A stretch of DNA of 64,000 bases from an uncultured Candidatus Melainabacteria bacterium (GTDB lineage: Bacteria; Cyanobacteriota; Vampirovibrionia; Gastranaerophilales; Gastranaerophilaceae), in contig CAKVGS010000007.1 of NCBI GenBank assembly GCA_934747335.1, forward strand, positions 1-64,000, in the 5' to 3' direction. Position 1 is the stretch's first letter; the number at the start of each line of letters is the position of its first letter. The notes beneath the pieces were generated by a model. That model was given only the letters and a program-made list of their open reading frames with translations, was not told the origin of the DNA and did no database searches. Position numbers and translations under genes: made by a program. Below, piece by piece: positions 7,490 to 16,840 of the stretch.

Positions 7490-10400
7490 TTAATCACCAA
7501 AGACAATAAATGGTAAATCACGTTCTTTTGCGTATTCTTTTAAGAAATGCGTTCTATTATCTACATTATTTAAGAAATCAATAGGTTGTCCTACTTCGCT
7601 TTCCCAACTATAAGCAAAGACGCCCATTACTTGAGGGTTAGAACCGTACATTTCATTATAAGCTCGCTCACCTTTTCTTGTGTTAGAGTTTATTGTTGCA
7701 AATTTTTGTATGATTTTTTCTCTGATATCTGCAGGTTCAATTTCTAACATAGATTTATTTTCATTATCTTTTACGAATTGAACATATTCAGCATCGCTCA
7801 TGCCGGTTGCTTCTTTTACCAAGTTTGAAATATACAATCTGTCGGATTCTCTTTCTCCGCCAAAGATATAACGGTCTTTGAATTCTTGAATATTTTTACC
7901 GCAGCCTGAACCTGAATCTGTATTACCACCGCCATATACATATTTCGTAGGAATATCCAACAATACGCCTTGAGATCTAAAGAATCTGTATTTGCTTTCA
8001 GGACGTTCTGCGTAGCTCACTGATAACAATGCGTCAGAATCTACAAGTGAAAACGCATCAAATTTTGCTAATTGGTTAGAATAATCTAAACCATGAACAA
8101 AGAAGTGGATGTTACCTGTTTCAACATCTGTTTCTGTGCCATTATTATTAAGACCTTTGGCTTTTACACCTTTAGCTGATGTGCCTTTTGGGAAACCAAT
8201 TGCTTCCCAGCTTTCGTCTGTCATTTCGTTGAATTTAATTACAACAACACCGTCTTTGTCCTGATAAACACCTTTTAAGTTAGTACTGCCATCAGTGTTT
8301 ACTGTTGTAATAGCTTGTTTCATTCTGCTTGCTTGTGGAAATTTTGTAACAGGCAAAATCGGTTGTGATTTCTGCAATTCTTTTTGATATTCTTTAATTT
8401 TTGCAACATAAACATCCGCAGACTCTCCAAAACTGCGAACATTACCGTTAAAATCAACTCTTGATTTGCCAACTTTTGTATCGTGGAAAGAATCATCAGT
8501 TTTTACTGCTCTCAAATCTGCATGAGTAAATATTTCTGTCATATCTACAAGATTGTCTTGTTGCAAATCAAAAGCAACTGATTGCAAACGCTTTGTTAAT
8601 TCGCCTTCTGATTTAGAAGTATTAACAAAATTTAACCATTCATGGTATTTGCAAATTTTATATAGTTTTGTTTGTTCTTCTGGGGTTAAATTAAATTTCT
8701 TAGAAATAAAGAATACATCAAATGCTCCGTTTTCAGAATGATAACCGTCAGGATGACCTTCTGATTTAGTTATATCATGCATTAAAGATGCTAGTAGCAT
8801 AACCTTTTTATCAGATTCATTTAGTTTTGCAAATTTAGGGTCTTGTGAAATTTTTTGCATAACTTTTAGAGAATGTTTCATTACATCATAAGCATGAGCA
8901 CCACGAGTGCCGTTATTACCATGTTGGGCTTTGCCAATCATAGTTCGGATTTCAGGCAAAACTTCAACAATTTCATTTAAGAATTGTTCAACTTGTGGAT
9001 TTTCACATTTGATTCTATTGTTTTTAGAAAATTTAACAACGTCATTTCTCAAGCTTTCTACAACTGCTTTTGTTTTAACGTCTCTGATTTCAGCCAACTT
9101 ATGACCATTATTTAGGTTTACTGGATAACCATATAATGTGTAACCTGTTTTGTTTGTATCGTTTTTAAGAAGTTCAAAGCCATAATAATCAAAAACTTTT
9201 TGTCTTTCAGTTTCCGACAAATCTTTAGTTTTTTCAAGAACAGTATTGATAAAATCTTCTCTTGAGTATTCTTGAGAAATATTCAATTTAGCAAAATCTT
9301 TATCAGAAATTTGTGCAAGAGAATTCGCCAAATTCTTGGTTGAAGCATTGGTGTTTTTAATTTGTTCTGTACTCAATTTATTAGTTTCAACACCTAACGA
9401 ACGAACAAGAGATGGTAAAAGTTCACAATATTCTTCTTTGTTTCTAGGAATAAGTGGTGCTTTTTCTTTTAATTTATCGCTAATTCCAAATAAGTCAGTA
9501 TTACAAGATACAAGAGTTTTTAAAATAGAACGTTTCTGAGAAAGCGGAATTTCGTTAATATTTTCGTTGCCAATTAGTCCTGATAATTGAGAAGCAATGA
9601 CAATGTCATTAGCATCCCAATTGGCAAATTCTGCTTTCCCTACTTTTTGTTCTAATGATTTATATTGCTCAACTGTGATTTCATTATACTTATCTATTAA
9701 AATAGAAAGATGTTGAGGGGCAATACAGTATTTTTTATTGTTTAAGCATAAATCGATAGCATATTGAGAATTATCAGCATTTATGGCTTTAAGAATTTCA
9801 ATAATATCTTTTTTCTCAATACCATTCTTTAAACTTTTATAGACATCGCATCTCGCATCAAAAGTCTCTTTAGGCATGCGATAAAAAGGAACTCTTAGCA
9901 AGTCATCAATGTCATCTAATTTAACATCTTTATCATTTAACAGCAATCTTGCAAATTTGATGTTTTTATCATTTATACATTCTACGGTTGTTTTAATTTC
10001 ATAAATTTCTTCTGATTTATTTTTAATTAATTTTAATGTTTCGATATCAACATCTGAACATAAAATTGGAGATAAAGAATTTTTGTCCCAACCATCTTTT
10101 ATTTCTAAACTTTTAATAAAATCAATTTTTTCATTAGAAAAGCCGGATAATAATAAGTCAGCTAAATCTTTATCACCCATATATAATCTATCTGGTTTAA
10201 CTATTTCTGAAATATATTTAAAATCACTTTTTTCAATCTTTTTCAAATTATTTAAAATAGTTGTTAGCACTTCTTTTGAATTTATATTTTTGTAGAAACT
10301 TCTATTACCATTTTGAGGTTCAATAGCTTCAAAATGTTCTTTAAATTCCGGATGTTTTTCAAGGAAAGCTTCTACTTCTTCTAAGAATTTTGCTTGAAAT

Positions 10401-13400
10401 TCATTTTCTGTATATTCAATAAAACGTTTATAATAATCATTATTTATATTAGATTTTAATTTACCTGTTTTATTCATAAGTTCATACTTTAAAGCAAATG
10501 TGTTACCATCACAAGTTTCAGCCAATTTTTTCAAGAACTTAGCTTCGTTTGTTGTATAATCATTTCTTTCAAATATTTTTTCAAAAGCTTCTACGCTTTC
10601 TTTTGTAGTCAAATGGTTGTAAATATTTTGATCCCACCTTACAATTTCACTATCTTTTGTAGGAAATTTGTAATCATATTTTAAAGCAAGCTTGACTAAA
10701 GGAAGTTGTTCAGGTATCTTCGCTTGTTGTATATTCCAACAAAGATTTCTAACATCAAGTTCTCTCATGTCTTTAGCTAGATTTTCATTTACAAAATTTA
10801 ACTTCCAATCCTGTTCAATATAAGAAACAGCCTCAGCTTCTTCCATAGAAAGCATTCTACCTAATTTTTCTTTAAAACTAGGATTGTTTAATATATCTAT
10901 TATTTTATTTAGTACTTCTGTACTATATAAATATTCGGCTTTACCGTCTCTAATATCTCTATGTGCTAAACGATCATAGTTACTTTGATCATATTCAACA
11001 CCGGTCTTATCTAGTGCAGTAAATCTTCGCAATGTTTCAGGTATTAATGTACGTACTCCATTAATATTCTCGAAACATTTATCCCATTCATACTGTTTAT
11101 TTTCACTAGGATTTGTTTTCAAAAATTCTCTGATATCATTTTTCGTTGCTTCATCAAGTTTCGGGTCTAAAAGAGTTTTTATAATATCTGTGTATGTATC
11201 ATAACCTCTTTTACCATAGTAATTAGCGTTATCAAATTGTTCTTTTGTGAATAAGGCTCTATCTTCTGCCGATAGTGACATATATAATTTATTAAATTCG
11301 TAAGAGCAAGTGTAATTCTGAAGTTTAAGCATATCTTTAACATCATTTACAGTTGTAATTTTTGTAAAATCAGGAATATAATCTCGGCTTAAATTCATTT
11401 TGTTTAATGGTGCATGTTCAAAGTAGTATTTTAGTGCTTCTACCTGTTCAGGAGTGTTAATGTCATTTAATATTTTTAGCATTGCTCTAGTTTCATCAAA
11501 TAAATTATTTATATAATTATATCTTGAAACATTTTTCTTATATTCAGCAATATTTTTGAATAGCATTGAAACAACTTCACGCTTAGCAACATTATCACCA
11601 GCTGCATCTAAAAATAATTTCACTGTCTTATCGCCATATTCGCAAGCACCTGCTTCAATTCCTTGTTGAATCAATTTTATATCTTCTGGTTTTGCATTTT
11701 TATAATTTTTGATTATAAAACTTAAATTGTCATAATTTAAATTTTTCAAAGCATCTTCAGAAGCTAAAATTTGTGAAATAGTTTTAGTTTCCTCTTTTGA
11801 AAGTTTTGAAATTTCTTCAAAAGTATATGACGGAACATTCTTTACAAATTTCAACTGTTTAGCCAACTCTTTCGGGCTATCTGTAACTTTAAAGCCATTA
11901 GAAGTTCTTTTAGCAGGAATGCCACGCTCAATTCTTTCTGATTCTGTATTGATATAATTATTAAAATCTTCTTCTTTAGATTCTAATAAATTAATCAAAT
12001 CAAAACCTTGCTCTTTAGCAGTTTTAATATGAGAATCAATATTCTTTAAATCTTCAATTGAAATTTTTTCAGATTTGAGAATTTCAACCATTTGTTTTTC
12101 AGAAACATCAGGATTTTGAAGCATTTTTTCAAAGGCTTCTTGTTTTTCAGGATGATTTACAATTTCTTCTTTAATTACTGCACGTTCAGTTGGTGAAAAT
12201 TTCTTTTCACACTCAACCATAGATTGTTCTAAAATATCTTTAACAAAATTTTGAACATCATAAGATACTAATCTTCTATCACGAGCTTTTAAATTTTGTA
12301 CTACTTTTTCAATATTATTTGAAGTTACTAATTTTGTTAAATTAGTAAGTCCTGAAAGTTCAACGGTTATATCTTCATTGCCATTTGGATATTTAGTACG
12401 AATATCTGATAATACTTTTAAAATCGTTTCAGCATTTGGATTTTCTTTGATTAATGTATTGATTTCTTCTTTATAATATTTTAAATTTTCTTCACCGTAA
12501 GTGTCTTTTAAGGCATTATATAAATCAACACCTTTTGAATCAGTAAACCATTCAACATCTTGAGCATTAAAAATGTAGTTACCATCTTTGTCTTTAATAC
12601 TTAATAAAGAATTTGCCAATTCTGAATTGTTATTAAGAGCTTTATCAACGAGCTTTTTGTCAAAAGAATTAGAATTTTCTAAACGGCTATTGGCTTCACT
12701 TTTACGCACTTCGCTTTGTTCCCTCGCCCCTTGTGGGAGAGGGTTATGGTGAGGGGTGTTATCGGCATTTGAATGTTCAGCCTTTACGCCCACCTTTTGT
12801 GCTTCTTTATCCAAAATAAACATGAACAATTCTTCAGGAGTCGCCAAAACTGTTTCTTTACCTTTTGCATCCTTTACAGAATATACTTTTTTACCTTCGT
12901 ATATTGCGATATTTACTTTGTAGCCGGCCAGGTCGGTTTTGATTTGTTGAACTTTTTTAGGTGTCAAGAATTCAAGATTTTTACCGCCAAGCATTGCAAT
13001 TACCATCTTTGAAACACCATCCATTTGCGCCAAATTTTTCATGGCGTCTGTATAGCTTGTGCCTTCGTCATAAGCCATATAGCCGGCGTTTATTCCAAAT
13101 TCTGTTCCAAATTTCAACACTTCGCCAATAGCTTCTGAATGTTCCGAAATATCTTTCAAAACGCTCGTCAAAGCTGTCGGTTTGTTTGTAATACCTTTTG
13201 TCAAAATCTGATTGATAATCGGTTTGCTGTTTAAAAGTTTTGTCGTCAAACCTTTAACCTGCATTCCCAAAGGGCCTGAAATTGCGCCACCAACATAGCC
13301 AAACTTAAACAAGCCTTCTGCGCTTTCAGCTATAACATCCGCTTTATCCATATCAACATGACCTGTTGCAGCAGCTTCACCTGCCAATTCGGCAGCCTTT

Positions 13401-14569
13401 GTTACTTGGAAAGCAACTGCGTTCGCGCCTGCGCTTGTTGTTTGTGCTGAAACGATTCCTACACCTTGTGAAACGGTTTTTCCGATTGTTGATTGAGCAG
13501 CTTTTGCTCCCGCAACCTTCGTAATCACATTTTCTGCAAGTTCAGCGCCGCCTTTAGCTGTTGTTTGAGCATACTTTGCAATCGCGCTTGAGCCGCCTGA
13601 CAAATACATTAATGCCACATTGAACGCTAAATCTAAAAGACCACCGGTGTTTTCTGCATTTCCCATATAGTCATCAACAGCCTTAAAGCTATTCTTTGTC
13701 AATTTGTCGAAGGTTTTTGAAAAAATTTTACCTGAAGTTTTTGAGATTTGCAATTTGTCTTTCATTTCTGAATTTTTAAAATCAAGACAACTGTTTAAAT
13801 ATTCATATGTTGAATTGTAATCAAAGTCTGAATGAAAATATTGTTTAAACAAATCATTAAATGTAGCTTCGTTATCAACATTATCTTCCAATACTTCAAT
13901 CTCAGCTAATTTATCTATTAACTTATCTTTTATTTCCCAACGAGTATCGTTTCTGTCAATTACAACGCCCATCTCTGTTAATTTATCGGCTGCCATTGAA
14001 CCCCAATCATGTAATTGCATTGCCAAACCTTTAAAAAAGTTTGGTTTACTTTGGATAAGATAATTATTAAATTCTGCATTCTTTTCGGAATAAGCTTTCT
14101 TTAAAAGTTCAAGCAAAAATTGACGCACTTCTTTTCTTACGGAAGGCATTGAAAGTGGTAAATGGTTTTGTTTTTCTATACTATTATTTAACTGAAATTT
14201 TACCGGGATTCCATCAGCATTTACAATTGTTTTGCCTGACTTATCAACCAAGCTGAATTCACCGTCTTTCAAAAGACCATGATCAGCATTTTTATATTCA
14301 TCCTTAACCTTGTCACCAATTTCGATATCACCAGTATTACCTCTGCCGTAATAAAGTTCCAAAGATTTGTCTTGGAATGAGTATTCGGCGCTTATTAATA
14401 CTGTATCTCCTAATATTGACGGATTTCCATTCAAAGCTTCCGTTAATTTCTTTTGATCTTCTGGCGACAAACTATTGTACTCATCAACCGTAATCTTGTT
14501 GTCTTTTACTATTTCTGAGTACTTTGATTTAAATTCTTTGATATATTGGTTATAATCAAATCCTGACAT
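7490..14569 (-). CDS. giant (about 2,359 aa) multidomain protein with an HD domain, function unknown
   Basis: Start taken at ATG 14569 (MSGFDYNQYIKEF), with AAGG-rich sequence before it; an ATG 7 codons upstream is possible but would leave almost no leader after the sigma-28-type promoter. What can be seen: an N-terminal region with KDNKITVDEY (EF-hand-like, weak); an Ala/Gly-rich hydrophobic region around residues 310-480; a long helical region of about 1,100 residues without recognised domains; an HD phosphohydrolase-like domain around 1,890-1,960 (KHSLKVMQ, LLASLMHDITKSEGH); and a C-terminal module around 2,090-2,359 with GGGNTDSGSGCGK. No signal peptide or cell-wall anchor is present. A REP-like repeat is inserted in frame near residue 605. 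Size, promoter class and architecture suggest a secreted or effector-like protein, which is only inference. Confidence 0.85.
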   Translation of the reverse strand: MSGFDYNQYIKEFKSKYSEIVKDNKITVDEYNSLSPEDQKKLTEALNGNPSILGDTVLISAEYSFQDKSLELYYGRGNTGDIEIGDKVKDEYKNADHGLLKDGEFSLVDKSGKTIVNADGIPVKFQLNNSIEKQNHLPLSMPSVRKEVRQFLLELLKKAYSEKNAEFNNYLIQSKPNFFKGLAMQLHDWGSMAADKLTEMGVVIDRNDTRWEIKDKLIDKLAEIEVLEDNVDNEATFNDLFKQYFHSDFDYNSTYEYLNSCLDFKNSEMKDKLQISKTSGKIFSKTFDKLTKNSFKAVDDYMGNAENTGGLLDLAFNVALMYLSGGSSAIAKYAQTTAKGGAELAENVITKVAGAKAAQSTIGKTVSQGVGIVSAQTTSAGANAVAFQVTKAAELAGEAAATGHVDMDKADVIAESAEGLFKFGYVGGAISGPLGMQVKGLTTKLLNSKPIINQILTKGITNKPTALTSVLKDISEHSEAIGEVLKFGTEFGINAGYMAYDEGTSYTDAMKNLAQMDGVSKMVIAMLGGKNLEFLTPKKVQQIKTDLAGYKVNIAIYEGKKVYSVKDAKGKETVLATPEELFMFILDKEAQKVGVKAEHSNADNTPHHNPLPQGAREQSEVRKSEANSRLENSNSFDKKLVDKALNNNSELANSLLSIKDKDGNYIFNAQDVEWFTDSKGVDLYNALKDTYGEENLKYYKEEINTLIKENPNAETILKVLSDIRTKYPNGNEDITVELSGLTNLTKLVTSNNIEKVVQNLKARDRRLVSYDVQNFVKDILEQSMVECEKKFSPTERAVIKEEIVNHPEKQEAFEKMLQNPDVSEKQMVEILKSEKISIEDLKNIDSHIKTAKEQGFDLINLLESKEEDFNNYINTESERIERGIPAKRTSNGFKVTDSPKELAKQLKFVKNVPSYTFEEISKLSKEETKTISQILASEDALKNLNYDNLSFIIKNYKNAKPEDIKLIQQGIEAGACEYGDKTVKLFLDAAGDNVAKREVVSMLFKNIAEYKKNVSRYNYINNLFDETRAMLKILNDINTPEQVEALKYYFEHAPLNKMNLSRDYIPDFTKITTVNDVKDMLKLQNYTCSYEFNKLYMSLSAEDRALFTKEQFDNANYYGKRGYDTYTDIIKTLLDPKLDEATKNDIREFLKTNPSENKQYEWDKCFENINGVRTLIPETLRRFTALDKTGVEYDQSNYDRLAHRDIRDGKAEYLYSTEVLNKIIDILNNPSFKEKLGRMLSMEEAEAVSYIEQDWKLNFVNENLAKDMRELDVRNLCWNIQQAKIPEQLPLVKLALKYDYKFPTKDSEIVRWDQNIYNHLTTKESVEAFEKIFERNDYTTNEAKFLKKLAETCDGNTFALKYELMNKTGKLKSNINNDYYKRFIEYTENEFQAKFLEEVEAFLEKHPEFKEHFEAIEPQNGNRSFYKNINSKEVLTTILNNLKKIEKSDFKYISEIVKPDRLYMGDKDLADLLLSGFSNEKIDFIKSLEIKDGWDKNSLSPILCSDVDIETLKLIKNKSEEIYEIKTTVECINDKNIKFARLLLNDKDVKLDDIDDLLRVPFYRMPKETFDARCDVYKSLKNGIEKKDIIEILKAINADNSQYAIDLCLNNKKYCIAPQHLSILIDKYNEITVEQYKSLEQKVGKAEFANWDANDIVIASQLSGLIGNENINEIPLSQKRSILKTLVSCNTDLFGISDKLKEKAPLIPRNKEEYCELLPSLVRSLGVETNKLSTEQIKNTNASTKNLANSLAQISDKDFAKLNISQEYSREDFINTVLEKTKDLSETERQKVFDYYGFELLKNDTNKTGYTLYGYPVNLNNGHKLAEIRDVKTKAVVESLRNDVVKFSKNNRIKCENPQVEQFLNEIVEVLPEIRTMIGKAQHGNNGTRGAHAYDVMKHSLKVMQKISQDPKFAKLNESDKKVMLLASLMHDITKSEGHPDGYHSENGAFDVFFISKKFNLTPEEQTKLYKICKYHEWLNFVNTSKSEGELTKRLQSVAFDLQQDNLVDMTEIFTHADLRAVKTDDSFHDTKVGKSRVDFNGNVRSFGESADVYVAKIKEYQKELQKSQPILPVTKFPQASRMKQAITTVNTDGSTNLKGVYQDKDGVVVIKFNEMTDESWEAIGFPKGTSAKGVKAKGLNNNGTETDVETGNIHFFVHGLDYSNQLAKFDAFSLVDSDALLSVSYAERPESKYRFFRSQGVLLDIPTKYVYGGGNTDSGSGCGKNIQEFKDRYIFGGERESDRLYISNLVKEATGMSDAEYVQFVKDNENKSMLEIEPADIREKIIQKFATINSNTRKGERAYNEMYGSNPQVMGVFAYSWESEVGQPIDFLNNVDNRTHFLKEYAKERDLPFIVFGD
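12716..12762 (-). repeat. REP-like element inserted in frame inside the giant gene
   Basis: CCCTCGCCCCTTGTGGGAGAGGG followed by a TGAGGGGTG end is the same palindrome family seen between genes at 47579-47622, 49735-49770 and 50536-50575. Here it is translated, giving NTPHHNPLPQGARE in the protein. Confidence 0.8.
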
Positions 14570-14602
14570 TATTATGCCTTTTTCCTTCATCTTACATTAT
14601 TG

Positions 14603-14629
14603 TTATCGGCTGTTTTTGTAAAAACTTTA
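14603..14629 (-). promoter_or_regulatory. sigma-28 (FliA-type) promoter of the giant gene
   Basis: On the minus strand TAAAGTTT (14629-14622), an 11-base spacer, and GCCGATAA (14610-14603) match the textbook sigma-28 consensus at every position. A start near 14597 gives a leader of about 28 bases to ATG 14569. An inverted repeat TTACAAAA / TTTTGTAA (14648-14672) lies 18 bases upstream of the -35. Confidence 0.8.
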
Positions 14630-14686
14630 GGGTTTTTGAAAGAATTGTTACAAAAATTTACAAATTTTGTAAAAAAATGGATTAGA

Positions 14687-15127
14687 TTACCAATCATTAG
14701 AACCATACATTTTGTATTTGTCAATATAGGCTTGATGACGATCTATTATTCGTTGAACAGATTTGTCAACAGACAGAATAGAGTTATAATAAATAATTTC
14801 TTCTTTAAGCTTGCGAATTTTTTGTTTTTCTTTTTCTAGCTTTATAAAAACATCTCCTTCATAACCACAATTTTCCGGCAAAAATGCAAACGGTGAAGAC
14901 GGAAAATCTGTGCATTCTTTAGGTTTATTCGGATTTGAACAAAGATTATTTTTCAAAAAACTACAAGAACATATTGTTGTAGAGTCTTTATTTTCGCCTT
15001 TTATAAGCATCTTTGCAAATTCATCAGTCAAAGTTTGTACACCATCTCTAAATAGGATTTTTCTTTTAAAATCAACAACAATATTTTTACAGCAAGCACC
15101 GCATTTGTTACAATAATCTTTTTCCAT
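14687..15127 (-). CDS. YkgJ-type cysteine-cluster protein
   Basis: The 146-residue protein starts MEKDYCNKCGACCKN, the CxxCxxCC zinc/iron-chelating cluster of the YkgJ family (UPF0153), with further cysteines in CSCSFLKNNLCS and PKECTDFP that complete the metal site. The C-terminal third is a lysine/glutamate-rich helix. The family probably binds Zn or Fe-S; the biochemical role is unknown. The start has no ribosome binding site and a TATAAT box ends 7 bases before it, so the mRNA is probably leaderless. Monocistronic. Confidence 0.85.
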   Translation of the reverse strand: MEKDYCNKCGACCKNIVVDFKRKILFRDGVQTLTDEFAKMLIKGENKDSTTICSCSFLKNNLCSNPNKPKECTDFPSSPFAFLPENCGYEGDVFIKLEKEKQKIRKLKEEIIYYNSILSVDKSVQRIIDRHQAYIDKYKMYGSNDW

Positions 15128-15134
15128 AATTAAT

Positions 15135-15142
15135 ATTATACA
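15135..15142 (-). promoter_or_regulatory. -10 box for a predicted leaderless mRNA of the cysteine-cluster gene
   Basis: Minus-strand TGTATAAT (TATAAT at 15140-15135), 7 bases before the ATG at 15127; no Shine-Dalgarno sequence. Confidence 0.45.
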
Positions 15143-15212
15143 TTTAATATAGGATAGTCAAAAGAAAAAAAATATAATATTATATAAATATAGTTAATAG
15201 GAGAATATTAAA

Positions 15213-15632
15213 ATGAAGAGAATAGTTTTAACAATGGCTATGTTTGCAACAATGACAGGGCTTGCAATGGCTGATGGAAATGCTTTTACACCATTAAACT
15301 TTAATGACACGCAATATGGAAATCCGGCACCAACATCAACTACGGCTGCAACTTCAACTGCAAAAAAAGCTGTTACTCAAGCAGCTTCATCAGTAGATGG
15401 TGACGCAGTAGGCAATGGTAATATTCAAAATGCTATTTTGCAATTGGATAATGCGCAAGTTGATATAAGAAATGATTTGTTAAATTGCAAAACAAAATTT
15501 GCAGATGTTGATGCTCAATATAAGTTGATTAAAACTGAAAGACAAGCTTTGAAAAAGCAAGTAAGAACTGTTGAAAAAAGAATTAAAGAAATCGACAAAG
15601 CTAAAGAAAAAATCAGAAAAAATATGTTGTAA
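15213..15632 (+). CDS. small secreted coiled-coil protein, function unknown
   Basis: The 139-residue protein has a Sec signal peptide (MKRIVLTMAMFATMTGLAMA, cleavage after AMA), a Ser/Thr/Ala-rich linker of about 40 residues, and a C-terminal lysine-rich coiled coil (residues 80-139) with a single cysteine (LLNCKTKF). It is probably periplasmic. TAGGAG precedes the ATG by a normal distance. It stands alone and ends at a strong terminator. No family recognised. Confidence 0.8.
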   Translation: MKRIVLTMAMFATMTGLAMADGNAFTPLNFNDTQYGNPAPTSTTAATSTAKKAVTQAASSVDGDAVGNGNIQNAILQLDNAQVDIRNDLLNCKTKFADVDAQYKLIKTERQALKKQVRTVEKRIKEIDKAKEKIRKNML

Positions 15633-15656
15633 GAGGATTTGAAAATAATTAGTAAA

Positions 15657-15690
15657 AGAAGGCAATTCTATTCTAGAATTGCCTTCTTTG
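15657..15690. terminator. bidirectional terminator
   Basis: Perfect hairpin AGAAGGCAATTCT / AGAATTGCCTTCT with T-rich flanks on both sides, between the convergent genes ending at 15632 and 15691. Confidence 0.9.
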
Positions 15691-16833
15691 TTAATGAGCT
15701 AATTTTAATTTTTTAAGATTTTTTCTATTAGTTCCGGTTTTAAAAGATTTGAATAACATAGATAAAAAACTGTATTTTTTTACTAAAAATTTCAACGATA
15801 AATCTAATTTTAAAGGAAAACGATGTTTAGCTGTTAATATAGAATCTAGTTGAGAACTTTTTTTGCTAGATAATATAATTGTATTAAAATTATCTATTGC
15901 AGTAGTATCCATGAAACTCTTTAGGAATGGAATTAATGGTGAATTTTTTCGTTTTAAAAATTTATCAATGTTTGTTATCAAAGTAAATGAATGTTTATTG
16001 GTCACAGCATGTTCTTGTCTTGATTTTTCTGAAATAGCACTTAATGCTTCAAAAAAGGCTTCTTCTGTTTTATATTTTTTTGCATTTAGTTTTGCATAAT
16101 TTGAATTTGAATTTTTTGTAATCCACCTTAAAATCAATTTTGAAAAACTTTTTAATGGGGTGTTGATTAAAATTCCATTTGGAGCTGTAAAATCTTTACC
16201 TTTTTGCAACATTTTTATTGGCATTACCACATTTTGTTTCAAATACAATAATGGAGAATTGATTAAATTATCAATTCTCTTATTATGCTCTAGCATTGCA
16301 TTTTCTTTTAATTCCGCAACTTTTGTTCTGATTTTCGTTTCATTTTCTCTTTTTAATGTGTTTAGATTTCTTTCTATTCTACGAGTTTCTCTGTTTAGTT
16401 CAGAACTTTTATCTCGTTTTTTATCTGTTTTCTTTTCTAAATTATCTACAGATTTATCACTTATATTTGCACGAATCCCTAATGCAAATGCTTTTGCTTG
16501 CAATGCCTTTATTTTTAGGGATTGAAATGGGTGTAGTGAACGATGTTCTTTCATTTCTGCATCAACTTCTTTTACTCTATTACTGATTCGTTCAGTTTCT
16601 CGGCTATAATAAGATTGATATGAATCATAATCGCGATTTTGGGAACGAGTTCTTTCCCAATTAGAATCTATTTCTTGTCGAATCTCCCATTCAGCATCTT
16701 CTTCAGCCTCAGTTGTCGCTCCACCAAAATTACGGTCAAGCCAATCAGTTCCTTCTAATTTTTCTTTTACTCTTTCATGATATAATTTCGCTTTAAAATC
16801 TATGTTTTGAGTGATAGTCGTATTTATATTCAT
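15691..16833 (-). CDS. pseudo-AAA protein with coiled coil, paralogue of the next AAA+ ATPase
   Basis: 380 residues. The N-terminus (NIDFKAKLYHERV, then W..RNFGG..TEAEEDAEW) aligns with the N-terminus of the ATPase encoded just upstream (PAFKAKSIEERM, NCGGGKEAARY). A charged coiled coil fills about residues 70-190. The C-terminal part follows the AAA fold of the neighbour, but the Walker A segment GPQGCGKT is replaced by TPLKSFSK and the Walker B segment ILIDEFDAF by TLITNIDKF; sensor-1 TTN is lost too. It should not hydrolyse ATP and may be a structural or regulatory partner of the neighbour. Last gene of the operon, 7 bases after the ATPase gene. Confidence 0.8.
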   Translation of the reverse strand: MNINTTITQNIDFKAKLYHERVKEKLEGTDWLDRNFGGATTEAEEDAEWEIRQEIDSNWERTRSQNRDYDSYQSYYSRETERISNRVKEVDAEMKEHRSLHPFQSLKIKALQAKAFALGIRANISDKSVDNLEKKTDKKRDKSSELNRETRRIERNLNTLKRENETKIRTKVAELKENAMLEHNKRIDNLINSPLLYLKQNVVMPIKMLQKGKDFTAPNGILINTPLKSFSKLILRWITKNSNSNYAKLNAKKYKTEEAFFEALSAISEKSRQEHAVTNKHSFTLITNIDKFLKRKNSPLIPFLKSFMDTTAIDNFNTIILSSKKSSQLDSILTAKHRFPLKLDLSLKFLVKKYSFLSMLFKSFKTGTNRKNLKKLKLAH

Positions 16834-16840
16834 TTTACAC

